A stretch of DNA of 24,437 nt, from positions 1 to 24,437 of the forward strand of contig RCNN01000422.1 in the NCBI GenBank assembly GCA_003667245.1, in the 5' to 3' direction. Both the position numbers and the translations under genes were made by a program. This document shows, piece after piece, positions 1 to 7,458 of this stretch (positions within the stretch are counted from its first letter, which is position 1; each line of letters begins with the position of its first letter). The notes beneath the pieces are model-generated. The model was given only the letters and a program-made list of their open reading frames with translations, made no database searches and was not told the DNA's origin. This DNA comes from Heterostelium multicystogenum (taxonomy: Eukaryota; Evosea; Eumycetozoa; Acytosteliales; Acytosteliaceae).

Positions 1-42
1 CATAACGTGGCCGATTCTAACCCGGTCGACTGCTATGCTTGA

Positions 43-278
43 ACTTTCTCGACAGAACTCGAACGCGATGACGATGGAATACTCACTATCAGACTGTTGG
101 AACGGCTGTATGAAAACCAATTGGCCCTAGAGGCCGCGCTGATGGAAGTGGCCATCCACGCCGAGAGACAGGGGTCAAACGACGTCGGCGAAAATGTCCG
201 CGGTGCGTTATATGTTTTGGAGAAAATGCCGGCCACATCAAGCAGGGCTTGGCAAAGCTCAGATCTAGAAATCTTTGA
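43..278 (+). pseudogene. small pseudomonad hypothetical protein, frameshifted
   Basis: An open frame from about 43 encodes a mostly helical small protein with the stretch LERLYENQLALEAALMEVA followed by NDVGENVRGAL. This resembles a short uncharacterised protein I associate with Pseudomonas accessory regions; I know no function for it. Near 225-235 the frame must shift by one base for the coding signal to continue as ENAGHIKQGLAKLRS, ending at TGA 276-278. An ATG at 35 lies in another frame, so the 5' end is probably shifted too. The gene faces away from the minus-strand nucleotide cluster that starts at 456. From 279 to 455 I see no gene. Confidence 0.5.
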
Positions 279-455
279 TCGTCGTGGTGCTGAACAACCA
301 ATATTCGCACTTTGAAGACGTCGTATCCGCCTAGAGCTATCATTCAGGGGGGCAGCTATCAGCCAAGAGCGCAGCACCAAAAGTGCCTACGAAACTCGGG
401 GCGATTCAAACATCTGCTTCACCATAACACTCATCGGGGATCTGGCTGCCAGGAC

Positions 456-919
456 TCACCCGACGCTATGATCAAGAGCCCTGCCAAAACAGGTATTCAG
501 ATCCGACGGAAAAAACCTTTTCATGGCAAGCCGCAAGCTCTCCTGAAGACCACCACCTCACTTCACATACCGCTTCGCGCTCCCGGTCACTCCACTGGGC
601 GCAGGAGCACTGCTCGGTACCTGTGTACACCGTAAAGTAATTTTCGACCGCAAGCACATGCTCGCCATCAGGCATCTGCCACAGAAACTCCCTGTGTGCG
701 ATACAGCGACCTACGAAAGGTAACCTCAATGCCAGTCTCCTCTAGAGTTCACGTATTGCCGCCGCTTCAACGACTCTTCATCCTTGAGCTTTCCACCGGG
801 CGTCGCCCAATAGCTCATGCCCGCCAAAACACCCAGCTTGATAGTGAATCTTAAAAAAGCAGCAGTCGGTCGCTTGGACTGATCACCAATAAACGAGCGG
901 CTAAACGCTTTCGCGGCAT
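456..919 (-). pseudogene. NUDIX hydrolase, frameshifted
   Basis: NUDIX enzymes cleave nucleoside diphosphates linked to another group. Reading the minus strand from ATG 919 gives MPRKRLAARLLVISPSD, then after shifts near 850 and 830 YWATPGGKLKDEESLKRAA, IREL and EETGIEV. Together these form a recognisable NUDIX box (G-x5-E-x7-R-E-x2-E-E-x-G). The frame then continues through FLWQMPDGEHVLAVENYF and REREAVCEVRWWSSGELAA, which is the usual C-terminal half of the fold. The stop is placed at 456-458 after a last shift in a T-run near 515. Total length is about 155 aa, normal for the family. At least four indels are needed, one in a run of six T. It is the last gene of the minus-strand cluster, just after the DUF7002-like gene. 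Substrate unknown; a nucleotide substrate is inferred from the neighbours. Confidence 0.7.
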
Positions 920-944
920 ACTCCCCCGCTCCATGGATGACAAA

Positions 945-1603
945 CTAACCAATGACGCCCAATACCTTGCTGCCTGCATCCTGCGAACTTCCACCACATT
1001 AATAATCCGCGATGTTGGGAACGGCGTAATCGACAACTAGCTCGACGACGTTTTTCACGGGCTTGCCAGAACGCTTCACCGGGTAAGTCCGCAATCTTGC
1101 AGAAGATGTCCGTGCTGCGACGGTGTGGCATCGGCCAGGTATTACCCGAATTCATATGGGCACAGCCAGATGCCTCGGCATATGGCGGGGATGAAAATCG
1201 ACGACCGTCGAGAGTCAGGACGTCATGTTCCAGCTTGCGATAAATCGCGAGCTCCGAGCAGACCGTGGAGGCGCTTTTCCTCGGCCCAGAAGAAAACTTT
1301 GCCGTTGATCAATTCATACCACTGGCGTGGCGTTGTTCCCCCCGTAAGCGCTCTAACCAACCGGCCTTCAGGCATCGGTTTCTGATCACGAAGTACGATA
1401 TTGGAGGGGTCGCCTGCCTTCACATCCATCTTCTGTCCACGATGCTCGCTCTCATATCGGGCGCGCTCACCTTCTCCCACTGCGAGGTGATCCAGAACTG
1501 CAGTGGCACTCATCAATCCACGTGTGCGAATACTGTCCCAAGCGCCGCGCTCGGCCATGTGATAAACCCGAGGGTAAAGCTCGATCAGCTTGTCCAGATC
1601 CAT
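945..1603 (-). pseudogene. DUF7002-like protein, frameshifted
   Basis: The start ATG 1603 has a good ribosome site (AGGAG, 7-base spacing). The first 126 residues are open and include YHMAERGAWDSIRTRGLMS, IVLRDQKPMPEGRLVRAL and WYELINGKVFFWAEEKRLH. These match my memory of proteins labelled DUF7002; the function is not established. A shift near 1230 restores KLEHDVLTLDGRRFSS, then MNSGNTWPMPHRRSTDIF. Another near 1045 gives VVELVVDYAVPNIAD, and the likely end is at 945-947. The opening pattern (Y-H near the N-terminus, then S-I-R-x-x-G-L) recalls ADP-ribosyltransferase-fold families such as DarT, but that is my inference only. It overlaps the end of the kinase/synthetase gene by 19 bases and lies 26 bases before the NUDIX start, which implies one operon. 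Confidence 0.6.
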
Positions 1604-3287
1604 CTATTATCTCCTGTCAGAACGTGCAGTCCAATTCCGCCGATCAAATCAGAGAGCGTAAATCGCTCCGCGTGGGGGTCTCTGGAAAAGCGGGTGTTGA
1701 TAAGCGAGACAGGCGCCTGAGAAACGCGCTCGAGTTCCTCGACGAATTTGATCGTGTCCGGATCGAGCTGCTCGAACCTGCGCGCCTTGCTATTGGATGA
1801 CTTCAAGTAATCGGCAAACGTCAGAACAATATCCGTCGGAGCGTTCAGGGCGCATGCTTTTCTGAATTGATCCCATTCGAACCATCCGACTCGCCTGCTG
1901 CGTTTGGGGTGGTGGAGGTTTTCTCTGCGGTGTTCAACGCCTGCGCTTCAAGGCCCGCAAACGCTGCGATGTCATCAAAGGTCGTCGCATGTTTGAGCGT
2001 CCCGGATGTATGTCCATCCTCACCGTCGGGGTCGCCTACACGAATAGGCATGGGGCGAATGACCATCAGGATTTTGCGGATCCTGCTGGCGATATAACCA
2101 GCCTCAGCCAAGCATCCCGCAACATTCGTGTCCCTGGACGTCACGTGAGGATAATCTCCATGAAAAATACTCAGCCCGCTGCCCTGCGTTCCCTCCAGCA
2201 ATATGGAATGGCCGCTGCGGTAGGCCTCTTCCAAACGGTCTGACGTGCAACCGTGATAGTTCCCAGGAGTACCGACGTATGGACGAAGCTCATCAACATC
2301 TCGTGGCGAGCCGGATCTCTTTACCCCTGCTCAAAATACGCCGAGCAGCGGCTGCTCCACTACCGCTCCCTGTTGATGCAATTGTTGAGACCAGATGCCC
2401 GCCCCTCTCTGTCCCGATATCTTCTTCCTCAATGATGGTGGCCTGGGGATCAATGAATAGTCGATCGTTGCCGATACCGCACTCCTCGATTTCTTTCAAA
2501 AGCCCTGGCAAATGAATCGTCATGCCCGGGCCGAGAAGCAGTCGTCCTGTCACGTCCCGCGACCCAGAAGGCAGATGGTGGTAAGTGTAAGGGCGGCAGA
2601 ACTGGCTACCGTATGTCCGGCATTGGGCCCACCGACGCGAATCATCACGTCGTACTCGCGCGCGAGATAAGCGACGATGTTGCCCTTCCCCTCGCTTCCA
2701 TACTGCCCGCCAATCAGCACATCCACGCATCTGATTTCAGGCGGTGTGTACAGATGCAACCGAGCGGCAACCCGCACCAGCGTGTCATTTGAGTCCGAGC
2801 GTTCGGTGTAAATACGGACGTCGGCATCATCCTTGAGCGCCTGGATCTCTGCCTGATCCTTGAGCTGATTGACCTCGCCATAAGACAAAGGATTGGCTTT
2901 ACCTCTATTCGCTTTGCATAACGGCCATGGAGCGTAGGGGTCACTTGCGTAAAGGTGTACATGCACCAGGTTTGCACCGAAGACCTGTCGAAACTGCAGC
3001 ACCTGCGCAAAGCGTATTCAGGTGATCCACCACTAACGGTCGGCCATCTTTCTCCGCCTCGCACGCCTGCCTGGGTTTCCCGAAGCATCCACTGGTCAGC
3101 GTCTTTCGCTTCGTGACGACGATCAGGTATGTCGGGTTGCGCCACGCGAAGGCGCCACTCGGAATCATCAATGGCTCGACGATCGCAAACCACAGCGAAG
3201 CCAAATTCCTTCTCCAACAAACTGGCCAATCCACTCTTGCCGCTACAGGTCTTGCCACTGATCACTACGATTCTGACGAGTTTCCAT
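1585..3287 (-). pseudogene. P-loop kinase fused to PurZ/archaeal-type adenylosuccinate synthetase, frameshifted
   Basis: The N-terminal part (about 187 codons, from ATG 3287) carries RIVVISGKTCSGKSGLASLL, a Walker A motif of a small nucleotide-kinase fold. With no stop between them it runs into an adenylosuccinate-synthetase domain: VDVLIGGQYGSEGKGNIVAY, RVGGPNAGHTV, ATIIEEEDIG, EGTQGSGLSIFHGDYPHVTS and RRRVGWFEWDQFRKA, ending FVEELERVSQAPVSLINT. PurA joins IMP and aspartate using GTP; PurZ does the same with dGMP. The domain (about 380 codons) is shorter than E. coli PurA and closer to archaeal/PurZ forms. At the position of the catalytic Asp in GDEGKG this protein has Ser. Roughly six indels break the frame (for example near 3283, 3190, 2600, 2320 and 1890), so it is unlikely to be made as it stands. 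The fusion could also be two abutting genes joined by an indel. Confidence 0.7.
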
Positions 3288-3833
3288 GAGCAACCTCTCC
3301 CAGATTTCCTAATATTTGATCCGCAATTTGAAACGGGGCGTACGTGGATGTATCGAGAACTTTGTCCGCAAAACCTGAGAGCGAAACGGGCACTCTGCTC
3401 GTTGGAATGCAACACGCTGGCGTTATATTCATCGAGATGGGAAGCGCTTCGTGCAGCGTACCTCTGTTTGCAGGACAGCCTCGGACGCAATGATGTGCAG
3501 GTGCCCTCACCGCACTGCGAAACGGAGTCGGAACAGTTCAACCTGCCGGGGCTTGCGGACAGCATCCAGGAGCCAGTTTTCGACGTCTGGCCGAGCTTGG
3601 ATGGCTGGGTTTGCTACAGAGTCTATGAGCCAAGAGAAGTCGGTGGCCTTGTCGAGAGAGTCGCCGAGTTCTTGGAGGTTATGACGATCAAGTGGCTCAC
3701 TCCGGATAGCTAGGTGCGCACGCAGAAAGGAGCCGCTGCTGATCGGAACAAATCCATGGAGTTTTTGGAGACGGGCGGAAACCGACGTCTTGCCACTGGC
3801 CATCGGGCCACTTATGAGAAGTAGTCGCTTCAT
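3265..3833 (-). pseudogene. P-loop nucleotide kinase-like protein, frameshifted
   Basis: From ATG 3833 the minus strand encodes MKRLLLISGPMASGKTSV, a Walker A loop (GPMASGKT) right at the N-terminus, as in shikimate/adenylate/dNMP-type kinases. The frame is open to about 3520, then needs shifts near 3510 and 3450 before continuing through DTSTYAPFQIADQILGNLG to a stop at 3265. Length of about 190 aa fits a small kinase. The substrate cannot be read from the sequence; a nucleoside monophosphate is plausible given the synthetase and NUDIX neighbours. The stop overlaps the start of the kinase/synthetase gene at 3287, suggesting coupled translation in the original operon. The IS21 element begins 24 bases upstream of the start, so any native promoter has been moved away. 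Confidence 0.65.
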
Positions 3834-3851
3834 GCTTTGACGATCCCTTGT

Positions 3852-3857
3852 CTTGCG
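3852..3857. repeat. left target-site duplication of IS21 element (CTTGCG)
   Basis: CTTGCG directly abuts the left IS end and is repeated exactly at 6496-6501 next to the right end. IS21 elements typically make short duplications of this size. Confidence 0.85.
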
Positions 3858-3875
3858 TGCGGATTTCGGAGCACC

Positions 3876-4005
3876 GTGACCGGCCGTTTCGGTTGATCGT
3901 GACCGCTCATTTCGCTAACGCGTGACCGCTCATTTCGGTAGCAACGTGACCGATTCTCCGCCTGTTCCGAAACAGGTGGTCACGGCTTACCGAAATCGCC
4001 GGTCA
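3876..4005. repeat. IS21 left-end multiple terminal repeats
   Basis: GTGACCG recurs at 3876, 3899, 3922 and 3946, a period of 23-24 bases with T-rich TTTCG between copies. Inverted copies (GGTCACG) follow at about 3978 and 4000. Between the two groups is a small hairpin, CCTGTT/AACAGG (3961-3976). Two inverted copies stand at the right end (6449 and 6472), also 23 bases apart. Such subterminal repeats are typical transposase-binding sites of IS21 elements. Confidence 0.8.
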
Positions 4006-4079
4006 CGACTTAGCGAAAGCCTTCCCCTTCGTTGCGCATGACCTGCGCCGCCATCCTCGACCGATTTCGGGAGAGGAAG

Positions 4080-5765
4080 ATGGCGGCGCCGCGAGTAGCC
4101 ATGCGAAACATCAAAGAATGTCTGCGCCTCAAGTTTGAGGCCGGCTTGTCCCACGAGAAGATTGCCCGTGCCTTGCAGCTGTCCAAGGGCGTGGTTAGCA
4201 AGTACATCGCGGCGGCGCGGGTGGCCGGGCTGGACTGGCCGGCGCTGGTGGCCATGGACGAGGCCGCGCTGGCGGCCGCCTTGTTTGCACCGACGTCGAC
4301 GAACAAGCCGCGCGGTGAGCGAGTGCTGCCCGATGTGCTGAGCATCCACCGCGAGTTGCGACGCAAGGGCGTGACCTTGCAGCTGCTGTGGGAGGAATAT
4401 CTCGCCGCGCATGCGGGCCAGCCGACCTACCGCTACACCCAGTTCGTCGAGCACTACCGGCGCTACGCCCAGACGCTCAAACGTTCGATGCGTCAGCTGC
4501 ACCGTGCGGGCGAGAAGCTATTCATCGACTATGCCGGGCCGACGCTGCCGGTGGTCGACCCGGCCACCGGCGAAGTGCGCCGGGCGCACATCTTCGTCGC
4601 CGCCCTGGGCGCCTCGAATTACACCTATGCCTGCGCGACGCCAGGCGAAACCCAGGTGGACTGGCTGACCTCGCTGGGCCAGGCTCTGACCTACTTTGGC
4701 GGCGTGCCGGAAATGGTTGTGCCGGACAATCCGCGCGCCCTGGTCGCCCAGCCGGATCGCTACGAGCCGGGCCTGAACCGGGCCACGCTGGAGTGCGCGC
4801 GTCATTACCAGACGGTGATCCTGCCGGCACGGCCACGCAAGCCTCAGGACAAGGCCAAGGCCGAGGTGGCGGTGCAGGTGGTCGAGCGCTGGATCATGGC
4901 GCGGCTGCGCCATCGGCAGTTCTTCAGCCTGCATGCGCTTAACCAGGCCATCGCCGAGCTGCTGGAGGATCTGAATCGGCGCCCGTTCAAGCGGCTCGAT
5001 GGCTGCCGGCGCGACTGGTTCGAGCGTCTGGATCGCCCGGCCTTGCGAGCGCTGCCGGTGCATCCCTACGAGGTCGCCACCTTCAAGCGCTGCAAGGTCA
5101 GCATCGACTACCACATCGAGGTCAATGGCAGCTTCTACAGCGTGCCCTCCGCCCTGGCCCGGCAGAACGTGGACGTGCGACTGACGGCACACACCCTGGA
5201 AGTGCTGCATGGCAACCGGCGGGTGGCCAGCCACCTGCTGCTGGGGCGACGCGGCGCTTACAGTACCCAGCGCGAACACATGCCCGCAGCGCACCAGGCG
5301 CATCGTGAGTGGACGCCGCAACGCCTGCTCGACTGGGGCGAGCGGATCGGCCCCTACACGCGCCAACTGATCGATCACCAACTGACCCACAAGCCGCACC
5401 CGGAGATGGGCTACCGCGCCTGCCTCGGCCTGCTCTCGCTGGCCCGGCGCTATGGCAATGCACGCCTGGAAGCCGCTGCCGAACGTGCCGTACACCTGCG
5501 CGCCTTCACCGGGCGCAGCGTGCGCAACCTGCTCCAGCAAGGCCTGGATCAACAGCCGCTGCCCCAGCGTGCCGCCGAAACGACCTTACCCGGCGACCAC
5601 GAGAACGTCCGTGGCGCCGACTACTACCAACCCCCGCAACAGGAGCTGTTCGATGATGCCGCAACACACCCTGAATCAACTGCACCAGCTACGCCTGGAC
5701 GGCATGGCCCGCGCCCTGGAAGAGCAATGGACGCTGCCGGCCAGCCACAGCCTGAGCTTCGATGA
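4080..5765 (+). CDS. istA: IS21-family transposase IstA
   Basis: IstA is the DDE-type transposase of IS21 elements. The N-terminus has helix-turn-helix stretches for binding the ends ([20 protein letters not shown], near residues 20-40). The catalytic core shows [13 protein letters not shown] (first Asp), [12 protein letters not shown] (second Asp) and [15 protein letters not shown] (Glu). A C-terminal beta-rich part follows ([12 protein letters not shown]). I chose ATG 4080 ([15 protein letters not shown]), 561 aa, because the family conservation begins there and a purine-rich GAGAGGAAG precedes it. An in-frame ATG at 4032 would add 16 residues. The 3' end overlaps istB by 113 bases. No frameshift is seen. 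Confidence 0.93.
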   Translation: MAAPRVAMRNIKECLRLKFEAGLSHEKIARALQLSKGVVSKYIAAARVAGLDWPALVAMDEAALAAALFAPTSTNKPRGERVLPDVLSIHRELRRKGVTLQLLWEEYLAAHAGQPTYRYTQFVEHYRRYAQTLKRSMRQLHRAGEKLFIDYAGPTLPVVDPATGEVRRAHIFVAALGASNYTYACATPGETQVDWLTSLGQALTYFGGVPEMVVPDNPRALVAQPDRYEPGLNRATLECARHYQTVILPARPRKPQDKAKAEVAVQVVERWIMARLRHRQFFSLHALNQAIAELLEDLNRRPFKRLDGCRRDWFERLDRPALRALPVHPYEVATFKRCKVSIDYHIEVNGSFYSVPSALARQNVDVRLTAHTLEVLHGNRRVASHLLLGRRGAYSTQREHMPAAHQAHREWTPQRLLDWGERIGPYTRQLIDHQLTHKPHPEMGYRACLGLLSLARRYGNARLEAAAERAVHLRAFTGRSVRNLLQQGLDQQPLPQRAAETTLPGDHENVRGADYYQPPQQELFDDAATHPESTAPATPGRHGPRPGRAMDAAGQPQPELR

Positions 5766-6402
5766 ACGCCTCGGCCTACTGCTCGACCGCGAACTGGCCT
5801 GGCGTGACAACCAGCGCCTGGTACGGCTGCGCAAGAAGGCCAAGCTCAAGTACGCCAACGCCTGCCTGGAAGATCTCGACCGCCGCTCCGGACGCGCCCT
5901 GGACGAGCGTCTGATCGCCACCCTGGCCAGTGGCGACTGGATCCGCCAGCAGCACAACCTGCTGCTGACCGGCCCGACCGGTGCCGGCAAAACCTGGCTG
6001 GCCTGCGCCCTGGGCAACCAGGCCTGCCGCCAGGGCTATAGCACCCTGTACCTGCGCACCCCGCGCCTGCTGGAACAACTGCGCATCGCTCATGGCGACG
6101 GCAGCTTCGGCCGTACCCTGCAACAGCTGGCAAAGGTCGACGTCCTGGTGCTGGACGACTGGGCGCTAGCCCCGCTGGAGGAAGGAGCCCGGCATGACCT
6201 GCTGGAGGTGATCGACGACCGCGCTGGCAGCCGCTCCACCATCCTGACGAGCCAACTGCCCATCGAGCACTGGCACGGCTGGATCAACGACCCGACCCTG
6301 GCCGATGCCATCCTCGACCGCCTGGTGCACAACGCCTACCGACTGACGATGAAAGGCGAGTCGCTGCGCCGAAAAAAAGCCGAGGAACAAGCCGCATCGT
6401 GA
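5653..6402 (+). CDS. istB: IS21-family helper ATPase IstB
   Basis: IstB is the AAA+ ATPase that assists IstA in target selection and strand transfer. The 249-aa protein has Walker [12 protein letters not shown], Walker [10 protein letters not shown], and a typical C-terminus ([19 protein letters not shown]). The start at ATG 5653 has AGGAG at 5641-5645, and this start gives the usual [15 protein letters not shown] beginning. The gene starts inside the end of istA in another frame, so expression is likely coupled. The coding sequence is intact; the longer upstream open frame is only a shadow of istA. Confidence 0.94.
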   Translation: MMPQHTLNQLHQLRLDGMARALEEQWTLPASHSLSFDERLGLLLDRELAWRDNQRLVRLRKKAKLKYANACLEDLDRRSGRALDERLIATLASGDWIRQQHNLLLTGPTGAGKTWLACALGNQACRQGYSTLYLRTPRLLEQLRIAHGDGSFGRTLQQLAKVDVLVLDDWALAPLEEGARHDLLEVIDDRAGSRSTILTSQLPIEHWHGWINDPTLADAILDRLVHNAYRLTMKGESLRRKKAEEQAAS

Positions 6403-6495
6403 CCGATGCGATTACAATCCAGAACCCGCGCAACCGGGGTGGAAGCACCGGTCACGTATTAGCGAAACGCTCGGTCACGTTCACCGAAATCCGCA

Positions 6496-6501
6496 CTTGC
6501 G
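6496..6501. repeat. right target-site duplication of IS21 element (CTTGCG)
   Basis: An exact copy of 3852-3857 immediately after the right terminal repeat. Removing the element plus one copy restores the pre-insertion sequence. Confidence 0.85.
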
Positions 6502-6528
6502 ATACCAATATAACGATAAAGTGTAGAT

Positions 6529-6581
6529 TAGTTGGTGAATTTAGCCGGGATTTTCGTGAAACCGAAGCTAGGCACCAACTA
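6529..6581. repeat. 9-bp inverted repeat in gene-free stretch 6502-6755
   Basis: TAGTTGGTG (6529-6537) and CACCAACTA (6573-6581) are perfect reverse complements, 35 bases apart. They lie in what was, before the IS21 insertion, the region upstream of the kinase cluster on one side and of the small gene at 6756 on the other. They could be an operator or a chance hairpin. I see no gene between 6502 and 6755. Confidence 0.35.
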
Positions 6582-6755
6582 GCTGAAATTTGCAGTAAAT
6601 ACCGCTGCTGCCGATGATAGATACCCAATGCCATAGCCTAAACCCAGATTAAGCGTATAGAAGTGATTGAGTACTGTTAGAGATTGAGTGCCCGAGTACC
6701 ATTGCCATGGACGCGGAATGCCGCTTCTAAAATCATGCCTGAAGGGACGGTACCA

Positions 6756-7153
6756 ATGAGTGACCAGACTGTAATCGCGATCCGCTTTACTCTTTTTAAG
6801 CACAGTAGGGATTCTTTTCTTGCGGCGTTAGACGATGCCTCCATTCGCCATTCCAGCGTGATGCAGTTTTCAGGACAGCCGCAGGCTTCGGGATTTTGCC
6901 GAGATGATCTCAGCGCTGAGCGATGCTATGCCTTGGAACGGCATTGCTAAAGTGATCAATCTCTTGGGTCGAGGCTCGGAAAAGCCGACGCGTAATGGTC
7001 CAAGTAAAAGATGGCTCGGTTGTCATTGAAGCCAATGGATACAGCGCAAAGGATGTGGAGCGCTTATTAAAAGCATGCACGAGCGTAAGCGTCATTGATA
7101 CGCTGCCGGGGGATGCAGAAGCCAAGGCCCTTGAATCAGATACTGACGACTGA
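6756..7153 (+). pseudogene. small EACC1-like protein, frameshifted
   Basis: ATG 6756 follows GAAGGGA at good spacing. The protein begins MSDQTVIAIRFTL, continues to about residue 45, shifts near 6895 to FAEMISALSDAMPWNGI, then near 6955 to VEARKSRRVMVQV, IEANGYSAKDVERLLKAC and an acidic tail, stopping at 7151-7153. About 132 codons in all. The C-terminal pattern (arginine-rich strand, then a strand and G-Y-S-x-x-D-V-x-x-L-L helix) recalls small adaptor proteins called effector-associated constant components (EACC1) in predicted bacterial conflict systems. That match is by eye and uncertain. It is convergent with the HNH-NACHT gene, with a hairpin between them. Two indels make it a probable pseudogene. 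Confidence 0.45.
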
Positions 7154-7157
7154 CCTC

Positions 7158-7181
7158 GGCCTGTCAGGCCTGGGCCTTTTT
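7158..7181 (+). terminator. probable rho-independent terminator
   Basis: Right after the stop codon at 7153, GGCCT-GTC-AGGCC forms a GC-rich hairpin and is followed by TGGGCCTTTTTG. An alternative stem pairs GGGCC of the tail with upstream AGGCC or with AAGGCCC inside the gene end. The T-run suits the plus-strand gene. From 7182 to 7458 I see no gene, only one copy of the GGCCAAAAGCGG motif. Confidence 0.5.
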
Positions 7182-7400
7182 GCAACTAACTGCATAGCTC
7201 CGACCACTCACGCTCCAGTACTGCTTTTTGCCTGCTTGACGCAGCGTTTCTCGGCCCCGCCTGATCAGGGTGTGTGCGCTGACCATAAATATAGTGAGGG
7301 CGATTTCGAGCAGGATGTGGTAGTTAGCCGAAACCCTACGCCGACAAATGCACGACAGGGGCTATCGATCCACCGCTGCCTCTGGAGCACGGCAGCAGCC

Positions 7401-7414
7401 GGCCAAAAGCGGTC
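7401..7414 (+). repeat. GGCCAAAAGCGG intermodule motif, copy 1
   Basis: GGCCAAAAGCGGTC, 13 of 14 identical to copies at 13964 and 17508. It lies beyond the 3' end of the HNH-NACHT gene. Confidence 0.6.
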
Positions 7415-7458
7415 AGTAGACGCACCAGCTCGCTTTGTAGTCTGCCCCAATAGCCGCG

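Larger units (their letters stand above)
3858..6495 (+). mobile_element. complete IS21-family insertion sequence
   Basis: The element is 2,638 bp. Both ends begin TGCGGATTTCGG (left 3858-3869; right, on the minus strand, 6495-6484), and a 6-bp direct repeat CTTGCG flanks it. It carries overlapping istA and istB genes on the plus strand, both uninterrupted. Its GC content is visibly higher than that of the flanks. It lies upstream of the minus-strand kinase cluster, in the opposite orientation. The matching target duplication and undamaged genes point to a recent insertion into an already decaying region. Confidence 0.93.

Noticed and set aside
2714..3565. 283-aa minus-strand open frame as a single protein
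   Set aside because: It strings together pieces of the first kinase in one frame and of the second in the wrong frame; only short parts (such as the second Walker A) are real coding.
4518..5552. 344-aa minus-strand open frame inside istA
   Set aside because: A shadow of the GC-rich istA gene in the opposite frame; no family motifs and no ribosome site.
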